Assembly (NCBI GenBank): GCA_903882335.1
Contig: CAIRWP010000165.1
Span: forward strand, 1 to 36,210
Source of the DNA: an uncultured Opitutia bacterium
Lineage (GTDB): Bacteria > Verrucomicrobiota > Verrucomicrobiia > Opitutales > UBA953
Direction: 5' to 3'
Length of the DNA: 36,210 nt
Positions within the stretch are counted from its first letter, which is position 1. Each line of letters begins with the position of its first letter. Of the stretch, positions 30,969 through 36,210 are shown in pieces. The notes beneath the pieces are model-generated. The model was not told the DNA's origin. It saw only the letters and a program-made list of their open reading frames with translations, and did not search any database. Position numbers and translations under genes: made by a program.

Positions 30969-32637
30969 CCGGCGCCGCCGCGAGCTCCTTGGCCAGCGCC
31001 GCCAGCTTCCGCCGGCCCGTGAGGGAGGCGGCGATGGCGAGGTTGGCCAGGCCTTGCGGCAGGTGCGCCAGGAAGTCCGGGCGACCCTGCTTGCGGCCGA
31101 GGAAGCCGTAGGCGCCGCAGGCCTGCAGCAGCCGCTGCGTCGCGGCGACGTGGAAGAGGTGCGTGAACTCGTCGGCCGAGCCCTTCCACTCGGAGACCTC
31201 GCGCGCGTGGTCCTCAATCTCGATGCGCCACAGGTCCATGTCGGGGCGTTTCAGGTAGGGGTCGAACGCCAGCGAGGCGAAGTCGTAGAAGGCGCAGCCT
31301 TGGCGCAGGCCCTGGAAGTCGATCAGCCAGGCCTCGTCGTCGCGCACGAGGATGTTCTGGCTCTGGAAATCGCGGTGGATGGTCACGACCGGGCGGCCGG
31401 CCAGCTCCTTCGCGAGCGTCTCCATCTCGTTGATCGCGCCGCGGTCGAAGCGGCGTCCTTCGACCACATTCTCGCGGAAGTAGTCGCGTTCCCACTGGTA
31501 GAGCTTGGGGCCGAAGGCCTCCATCAGCGGCAGGCCTTCCGTCGCGGCCGGGCCTTCGCGGTGCAGGCGCGCGACCTGCTCGAGGGCGGAGGCGAAGGCG
31601 GGCCAGGGGAAGGCGGGTTGCTGGGCCAGCGACCAGAGGTCGGTGGAGCCGAGGTCCTCGAGCAGCAGGACGCCCTGCGGGTCGTCCTCGCCGAGGACGA
31701 GCGGCACGTTCAGCTCGGCCTTGTCGCGCAAGGCGCGGGCCAGCGGGCCGTACAGGCGATTCTCGGGGCGGCTGTCGTCGTAGACGCAGAGCACGGCCGT
31801 GTGTCCGGAGAGGTTGGCCACGCGCTGGAAGCGCCGACCCGAGCCGCCCTTGAGCACCGCCTCGTTTACGACGGGCAGGTAGCCGACCAGCCCGGCGGCC
31901 TCCTCGACGGAGAGCCGGCCGCGGATCGGCCGTGCGAGCTCGGCGCGCAGCTTCTCAAATTCCTCGAGCGTACCGAGGTCAAGCCAGAGTTTGGAGCTGT
32001 CCAGGTAACCTTGGACGCTGCCTAGGCGTTCGCCGACCCGGCGCAGGAAATGCTCGACCAAGGATTCGATCTCCTTCGGGACGCCGAGCGCGAAGGCGCG
32101 GGTGACGACGCAGATGCCGGCGTACTGGTAGGTCGGGTCGGTCGCGCCCCGGCGGTCTCGCAGGTCGGTGACTTCGCCCTCGTCGGTGATGCGGACGTTC
32201 TTCAACGGGCCTTGCTCGCGGACGACCAAGGTGGCCTCGGCGCCGTTCGCCCGGTGGTGTTCGACCGCGGCGGCGAGGTCGACGCCGGAGAGGATGTCGC
32301 CGTTCCAGACGATGAGGTCGCGGTCCTCGTCGGTGAGCAGCTCGGCCACGTTCGCCAGACCGCCGCCGGTGTCCAGGAGGACGGGCTCGTGCACGAGGCG
32401 CACCTCGGCGTCGAGGAACTTGCCCGCGGGGAAGGCCTGGGTCCAGACCTCGGGGCAATGGTGCGTGTTGATCAGGAACCGGCGGGTGCCGGCCTGGTGC
32501 AGGGCGCGCATCGCGCGGAACACGAGCGGCTCGTCGCCCAGGCGCAGCAGCGGCTTCGGGCAGTGCTCGGTGAGCGGTCGCAGGCGGGTGCCGAGGCCGG
32601 CTCCGAGGATGAAGGCGGTGCGGGGAAAGTCAGTCAT
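30955..32637 (-). CDS. Nucleotidyltransferase-phosphotransferase fusion, MurU-AmgK-like
   Basis: This 560-residue protein has two halves. Residues 1-235 are a sugar-nucleotide pyrophosphorylase (FILGAGLGTRLRPLTEHCPKPLL, then WNGDILSGVD), as in MurU or mannose-1-phosphate guanylyltransferase. Residues about 255-550 are an aminoglycoside-phosphotransferase-type kinase with the catalytic HRDFQSQN near 420 and the metal-binding IDFQG near 438. AmgK (MurNAc/GlcNAc anomeric kinase) and MurU (MurNAc-1-phosphate uridylyltransferase) act one after the other in peptidoglycan recycling. The fused order fits a single two-step enzyme making UDP-MurNAc. This is inference; another sugar is possible. It starts inside the 3' end of the Fur-type gene (8-base overlap) and ends inside glyS. 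Confidence 0.88.
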   Translation of the reverse strand: MTDFPRTAFILGAGLGTRLRPLTEHCPKPLLRLGDEPLVFRAMRALHQAGTRRFLINTHHCPEVWTQAFPAGKFLDAEVRLVHEPVLLDTGGGLANVAELLTDEDRDLIVWNGDILSGVDLAAAVEHHRANGAEATLVVREQGPLKNVRITDEGEVTDLRDRRGATDPTYQYAGICVVTRAFALGVPKEIESLVEHFLRRVGERLGSVQGYLDSSKLWLDLGTLEEFEKLRAELARPIRGRLSVEEAAGLVGYLPVVNEAVLKGGSGRRFQRVANLSGHTAVLCVYDDSRPENRLYGPLARALRDKAELNVPLVLGEDDPQGVLLLEDLGSTDLWSLAQQPAFPWPAFASALEQVARLHREGPAATEGLPLMEAFGPKLYQWERDYFRENVVEGRRFDRGAINEMETLAKELAGRPVVTIHRDFQSQNILVRDDEAWLIDFQGLRQGCAFYDFASLAFDPYLKRPDMDLWRIEIEDHAREVSEWKGSADEFTHLFHVAATQRLLQACGAYGFLGRKQGRPDFLAHLPQGLANLAIAASLTGRRKLAALAKELAAAPVSAR

Positions 32638-33106
32638 GGGAAGGGGAGGCGCAGGCGGGGCAGACCCCGTAGACTTCGAGCACGTGCGTGAGGTCGCCGT
32701 AGCCCTTGGCGCGGGCCGCGGCCTCGACCGCGCCGGTATCGCAACCGGGGAGGCGGTCGATCCGGCCGCAGCGGCGGCAGATCACGTGGTGGTGGTGATG
32801 CCCGGCGGCGGGCAGGGCGTAGAGGGAACGACCGCGTTCGAGGGGGTGGCGCTGGACGATGCCCGCCTCCTCGAGGGCCCCGAGGCTGCGGTAGACGGTC
32901 ACGAGGTCGAGCGTGCCATCGCCGGCGAGGGTGTGGATCTCCTCGGCGCTCAGGGGGCGGCGGGCTTCGTCCAGCACGCGCAGCAGGGCCTGGCGGGGGG
33001 CGGTGACGCGCAGGGCCTTGTCCTTCATGCGGCGCAGGGCGACGTCCACGCGGCCGGGGGCGCCTTGTCCGCAGCAGCCCTCGTCGTGGCGGTGTCCATG
33101 AGGCAT
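32630..33106 (-). CDS. Fur-family metalloregulator
   Basis: From the ATG at 33106 the protein has 158 residues. The DNA-binding winged helix is at about 30-85 (VTAPRQALLRVLDEARRPLSAEEIHTL, then DLVTVYRSLGALEEAGIVQR). The metal-binding half has AGHHHHHVICRRCGRID, and the second structural-zinc CxxC is CPAC near the end. The N terminus is unusual: MPHGHRHDEGCCGQG, rich in His and Cys, before the basic segment. An internal ATG at codon 27 (MKDKALRV) would give a protein without this tail. Fur, Zur and PerR cannot be separated from the sequence alone. It is divergent from metX, with an inverted repeat between them, and overlaps the MurU-AmgK-like gene. Confidence 0.92.
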   Translation of the reverse strand: MPHGHRHDEGCCGQGAPGRVDVALRRMKDKALRVTAPRQALLRVLDEARRPLSAEEIHTLAGDGTLDLVTVYRSLGALEEAGIVQRHPLERGRSLYALPAAGHHHHHVICRRCGRIDRLPGCDTGAVEAAARAKGYGDLTHVLEVYGVCPACASPSHD

Positions 33107-33133
33107 GGGCCTAGGTTTGGCCGCCTTTATGAC

Positions 33134-33161
33134 GTGGCAACACCGAATGGCCACTTGCCAC
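33134..33161. promoter_or_regulatory. Inverted repeat between fur-type gene and metX
   Basis: GTGGCAA (33134-33140) and TTGCCAC (33155-33161) form perfect 7-base arms around a 14-base centre, which itself holds TGGCCA. The site lies midway between two divergent starts and may be a two-turn operator. It is not the AT-rich classical Fur box. Confidence 0.45.
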
Positions 33162-33180
33162 CGTCTCGGCTCTCCTTTCG

Positions 33181-34320
33181 ATGGTCGGGTCCATGTCCGC
33201 CGTCCCGGTCCAGCCCGCCGCCGCCCCGACCGAGCTCTGCCCGGTCGCGTTCCAGGATTTCCACTCGCCCGAGCCCTTCCCTTTGGAACTGGGCGGGGTG
33301 CTGCCTGAGCTGACCCTGCGCTACGAGACGTACGGCACCTTGCTGCCGGACAAGTCCAACGCGATCCTCGTGCCCCACGCGCTGAGCGGCGACCACCACG
33401 TGGCGGGCCGCTACCGGCCGGACGACGTCAAGCCGGGCTGGTGGGATGTGTTCGTCGGGCCCGGCAAGGCCATCGACACGGATCGCTTCTTCGTCATCGG
33501 CGTGAACTGCATCGGCGGTTGCAAGGGTTCCACCGGCCCCCTGTCCGTCGACCCGCGGACCGGCTGCCGCTTCGGGGGGTTTTTCCCTGAGATCACGCTG
33601 GGGGATATCGTTCGCGCCCAGCGCATGGTCGTCCGCCACCTCGGCATCGCCAAGCTCCACGCGGTCGTCGGCGGTTCCATGGGCGGGATGCAGGCTTTGC
33701 TGTGGTGCGCGGACTACCCGCGGGAGGTCGGCCGCATCGCCGTCCTGGCCGCCGGTCTCAGCCAGTCGCCCATGGCCATCGCGCTCAACGCCGTCTCCCG
33801 CGCGTGCGTCGAGAAGGACCCGTATTTCCGCGGTGGCCACTACGAGCCCGGCGAAGGCCCCGCCACGGGCCTCGCGGTCGGCCGTATGCTCGCGCACATT
33901 AGCTACCTTTCCTCGGCGGCCTTCGACCAGAAGTTCGGGCGCGCGAAGGTCCCCGGCGCCCAGCCCGGCGATCCCGTCCACTGGCAGGTCGAGAGCTACC
34001 TGGACCACCAGGGCGAGGCCTTCGTCAAACGCTTCGACGCCAACAGCTGGCTCCGGATCACGCGCGCCGTCGACCGTTTCGACATGACGGCCCGCGCCGC
34101 CGCCGGCTCGCTCTTCCAAGGGGACGGCCCGGATGTCCTCGCTATCGGTTTCTCCAGCGACTGGCTCTACCCGACCAGCGAGCTGCGCATGCTCCTCGCC
34201 GCGGCCACCGCGGTGGGCGTCAACGCGGCCTACCACGAGGTCATCACCGACGCCGGGCACGACGGCTTCCTGCTGCCGGACACGGGCCTGAGCGTGCGCC
34301 TGCACGCCTTTCTGGGCTGA
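33181..34320 (+). CDS. metX: Homoserine O-acyltransferase MetX
   Basis: This alpha/beta-hydrolase activates homoserine with acetyl-CoA (or succinyl-CoA) for methionine synthesis. The protein has 379 residues from the ATG at 33181, or 375 from the ATG at 33193. The nucleophile Ser166 lies in AVVGGSMGGMQALLW. The catalytic Asp is in GFSSDWLYPTSEL and His in TDAGHDGFLLP. NCIGGCKGSTGPLSVDP is the usual oxyanion/substrate block. Acetyl versus succinyl use is not settled from these motifs. It is divergent from the Fur-type gene, and its stop abuts that of the cardiolipin synthase gene. Confidence 0.95.
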   Translation: MVGSMSAVPVQPAAAPTELCPVAFQDFHSPEPFPLELGGVLPELTLRYETYGTLLPDKSNAILVPHALSGDHHVAGRYRPDDVKPGWWDVFVGPGKAIDTDRFFVIGVNCIGGCKGSTGPLSVDPRTGCRFGGFFPEITLGDIVRAQRMVVRHLGIAKLHAVVGGSMGGMQALLWCADYPREVGRIAVLAAGLSQSPMAIALNAVSRACVEKDPYFRGGHYEPGEGPATGLAVGRMLAHISYLSSAAFDQKFGRAKVPGAQPGDPVHWQVESYLDHQGEAFVKRFDANSWLRITRAVDRFDMTARAAAGSLFQGDGPDVLAIGFSSDWLYPTSELRMLLAAATAVGVNAAYHEVITDAGHDGFLLPDTGLSVRLHAFLG

Positions 34321-35766
34321 TCAGAGCAGCGGCTCGACGATCCGGGACAGGCGTTCGCCGAGCCGGCCCTGCCAGGTCCGACTGCGCCGGTAGAGGTCCT
34401 CGGAGTAGCGGGCGCACTCGGGCTCGAGCCCGGCGACATAGTCCTCGATCGCGCGCACGGTCGCGGGTTCCCGCAGGACCGCGCCGACCTCGTAGTTGAG
34501 GAAGAGCGAGCGCATGTCGAGGTTGGCCGAGCCGATGACGGCGGTGGCGCCGTCCACCACGACGAGCTTGGCGTGCAGCACGTCGGGCTTGAAGAAGAGG
34601 ATCTCGGCGCCGGCCTCGTGCAGCGTGCGCAGGTACCAGCGGCGCGCGAAGTCCAGCAGCCGGTGGTCGGAGCGGCGCGGGATCACGAGCCGGACCCGGC
34701 GGCCGCGCCGGGCGGCCGCGCCGAGCAGCGCGAATAGGTGGCGGTCGGGGACGAAGTAGGGCGTCACGATGGTGATCGAGGTCGCCGCGGTCTCGAAGAG
34801 GCGGGCGTAGGCTTCCCAGAGGGGGTCGCCCTCCGCGTCCGGCCCGGTCGCGATGACCTCGATGCTCGCCGGCCCGGCGGCCACCTGCCGTTCCCGCAGC
34901 TGGTCGGCGTAGCGCCGCGGGGGTTCGTCGGTGGCCTGACACCAGTCGGCGATGAAGATCCGCTCGAGCGCTCCGGCGACCGGTCCTTCCAGTCGGAACG
35001 AGCAGTCGCGGAAGCGTCGGTTCGAGGGGCGTCGGCCCATGTAGCCTAGCCCGAGGTTCTGCCCGCCGATGATCGCCACCCGGCCGTCGAACACGGCGAG
35101 TTTGCGGTGGTTGCGCCAGTTCGCGGAGCCCTTGCCCTGCAGGGGTAGGGCGGGGTTGAAGCGCGCGACGCGCCCGCCGGCGCGGAGCAGCGGGCGGCAG
35201 AGCACGAGCGGGGTGCCCCAACTGCCGACCGCGTCGACCAGCAGGCGCACTTCCACGCCTTCGCGCGCCCGGCGCGCGAGTAGGGTGACGATCTCGCGGC
35301 CGACCTCGTCCGGACTCAGGATGTACGTCGCGATGTGAATCCGGCGGCGCGCGGCTAAGATCTCATCGCGCAGCGACTCGAGCGTGTCGCGCCCATGCCG
35401 GTCGCCCAGCAGGCGCACGGCGTTGCCGCGGCTTTCGGCCGGCTCGGCCAGACTCCACGCCACCCGGTTGACCTCCCGCTTGGCCTCGGCCAGGGCGGTG
35501 TGCTTGCGGCCGCCGAAGAGCAGCAGGGCCAGCGCCGAGCCCTTGGGCGCGAACCACGCCAGCGGGCCCCACAGTAGGAGGTAGAGCGGGGAGATGCGGG
35601 CCGAGCCGACGCGGAAGAGCACGTAGAGGCCGCAGACCACGTCGACCGCCAGGACCGCCTTGGCCGAGAGCCAGCCGGCCGACTCGCCGACGAGCACGGC
35701 GGCGGTGGCGCCGAGCGCGAGGCCCGTGCGCAGCGCCAGGCGACCGTATCCGCGGAAGGCTGACAT
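34321..35766 (-). CDS. cls: Cardiolipin synthase-type phospholipase D protein
   Basis: This 481-residue protein has two hydrophobic segments near the N terminus (about 10-55 and 60-85) and two phospholipase D active sites. The first is NHRKLAVFDGRVAIIGGQN and the second LHAKLVVVDGATAVIGSANLDMRS, each with the HxK-x4-D pattern. The order and length match ClsA/ClsB-type enzymes that join two phosphatidylglycerol molecules into cardiolipin at the inner membrane. A bridging YILSPDEVGREIVTLLARRAREGVEV segment is also typical. It lies 40 bases after the rpsA terminator on the same strand and ends directly against metX. An AAGG sits very close before the ATG. Confidence 0.93.
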   Translation of the reverse strand: MSAFRGYGRLALRTGLALGATAAVLVGESAGWLSAKAVLAVDVVCGLYVLFRVGSARISPLYLLLWGPLAWFAPKGSALALLLFGGRKHTALAEAKREVNRVAWSLAEPAESRGNAVRLLGDRHGRDTLESLRDEILAARRRIHIATYILSPDEVGREIVTLLARRAREGVEVRLLVDAVGSWGTPLVLCRPLLRAGGRVARFNPALPLQGKGSANWRNHRKLAVFDGRVAIIGGQNLGLGYMGRRPSNRRFRDCSFRLEGPVAGALERIFIADWCQATDEPPRRYADQLRERQVAAGPASIEVIATGPDAEGDPLWEAYARLFETAATSITIVTPYFVPDRHLFALLGAAARRGRRVRLVIPRRSDHRLLDFARRWYLRTLHEAGAEILFFKPDVLHAKLVVVDGATAVIGSANLDMRSLFLNYEVGAVLREPATVRAIEDYVAGLEPECARYSEDLYRRSRTWQGRLGERLSRIVEPLL

Positions 35767-35801
35767 CCTTGCACGCTAGCCGCTCCCCGGCCCATGGGCA
35801 C

Positions 35802-35830
35802 AAAAAAAGACCCCGGTCGCCCGGGGTCTT
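35802..35830 (-). terminator. Rho-independent terminator of rpsA
   Basis: A perfect 10-bp stem AAGACCCCGG / CCGGGGTCTT (35807-35816 and 35821-35830) with a 4-base loop is followed on the minus strand by a run of seven Ts. It lies about 20 bases after the rpsA stop. Confidence 0.9.
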
Positions 35831-35850
35831 CGGTCCGCTGGAGGGAGGGC

Positions 35851-36210
35851 TTAGTTGCCCGCCTTGTCCAGGAGGTCGCCGAGGCTGTTGAAGTCGCCGC
35901 TGCCCGAGGAGGACGAGGACGAACCGCCGGCCGAGGGCGCCGGGGCGCCGCCGGTGGACGGGCCCTTGATGCGCTCGTAGCTGGAGATTTCGGCCGCCAG
36001 GCGTTCGGCGTCGTAGCTCGCGGCCTTGATCGAGAGGCCGATGCGACGGTCCTCCTTGTCGATCTTGATGACGCGGGCGGTGACGTCCTGACCGACCTTG
36101 ACGACGTCCTTGACGTTCTCGACGCGCTGTTCGGCGAGCTGGGAGACGTGCACGAGGCCGTCGATCTCGTCGGAGAGCTCGATGAAGGCGCCGAAGTTCG
36201 CGATCTTGGA
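35851..36210 (-). CDS. rpsA: Ribosomal protein S1, C-terminal part (5' end outside window)
   Basis: The last 119 codons of an S1-domain protein enter from the right edge. NFGAFIELSDEIDGLVHVSQLAE is the strand 3-5 part of an S1 (OB-fold) RNA-binding domain, and VGQDVTARVIKIDKEDRRIGLSIKAA is its end. A linker rich in Ser and Gly (about 20 residues) follows, then FNSLGDLLDKAGN. Such an ending, with 'LGdlL' as the last conserved residues, is seen in S1 proteins of several phyla. S1 recruits mRNA to the 30S subunit, which may matter here because most starts lack a Shine-Dalgarno. The call as rpsA rather than another S1-domain protein rests on this tail. Confidence 0.82.
   Translation of the reverse strand, partial: SKIANFGAFIELSDEIDGLVHVSQLAEQRVENVKDVVKVGQDVTARVIKIDKEDRRIGLSIKAASYDAERLAAEISSYERIKGPSTGGAPAPSAGGSSSSSSGSGDFNSLGDLLDKAGN

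Noticed and set aside
29454..31217. A 587-codon open frame on the minus strand
   Set aside because: Antisense to glyS over most of its length and out of frame with the MurU-AmgK-like gene.
33127..34305. A 392-codon open frame on the minus strand
   Set aside because: Antisense to metX, whose catalytic triad is intact; no protein-like features.
1..36210. CRISPR array, IS element, prophage, attachment site, defence or toxin-antitoxin system
   Set aside because: No regularly spaced repeats, terminal inverted repeats, transposase, integrase, or nuclease/toxin motifs were seen; gene content is housekeeping and envelope.

Overview
The window is a dense, high-GC chromosomal segment (about two thirds G+C, judged by eye) from a Gram-negative bacterium. 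It most likely belongs to the Planctomycetes-Verrucomicrobia-Chlamydiae group, and I favour a Verrucomicrobiota/Opitutae-type organism. The reasons are a very long GreA with a large N-terminal extension, a roughly 525-residue Pgi of the kind seen in Chlamydiae, an alpha2-type glycyl-tRNA synthetase, envelope genes for LPS (lpxA, lptE-like), and abundant TPR and FG-GAP proteins. Taxonomy is inferred from family resemblance only. I see no phage, IS element, CRISPR array, tRNA or rRNA. No gene-free stretch exceeds about 150 bases.

Layout. 1-590: 3' end of threonine synthase (+) and a tiny lipoprotein gene (-). 636-6874 (-): an envelope energy-transduction operon with a 1109-residue TPR protein, a 340-residue secreted protein, an ExbB/TolQ-type channel and two ExbD/TolR-type proteins, ended by a good terminator. 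6946-9939 (-): an ArsR-methyltransferase fusion and the long GreA. 10039-11169 (+): rlmN. 11166-15720 (-): rpmF-plsX-fabH followed by a BamD-like lipoprotein, an LptE-like lipoprotein and rpe, tightly packed. 15825-16370 (+): a HAD phosphatase of the GmhB/HisB type. 16429-16833 (-): a secreted Cys/Lys/Pro-rich repeat protein with its own promoter. 16904-19984 (-): an unknown 200-residue protein, lpxA, pdxA and a BtuF-like binding protein, all start/stop-overlapped. 20031-23462 (-): pgi, a coiled-coil membrane protein, a 53-residue lipoprotein and rsmI, possibly read through into the preceding cluster. 23512-26498 (-): a secreted FG-GAP/VCBS protein and ilvD. 26616-29409 (+): scpB-pheA-MCE protein with ATGA overlaps. 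29463-30968 (+): glyS. 30955-33106 (-): a MurU-AmgK-like fusion and a Fur-family regulator. 33181-34320 (+): metX. 34321-35766 (-): cardiolipin synthase-like gene. 35851-end (-): 3' end of rpsA.

Most of the window is housekeeping: amino acid synthesis (thrC, ilvD, pheA, metX), fatty acid/phospholipid/LPS synthesis and transport, translation and central carbon metabolism. The parts most likely to hold undescribed biology are the TPR-ExbB-ExbD-ExbD operon, the Cys-rich repeat protein, the long GreA, the unknown protein ahead of lpxA, and the widespread lack of Shine-Dalgarno sequences in front of starts that are not coupled to an upstream gene.
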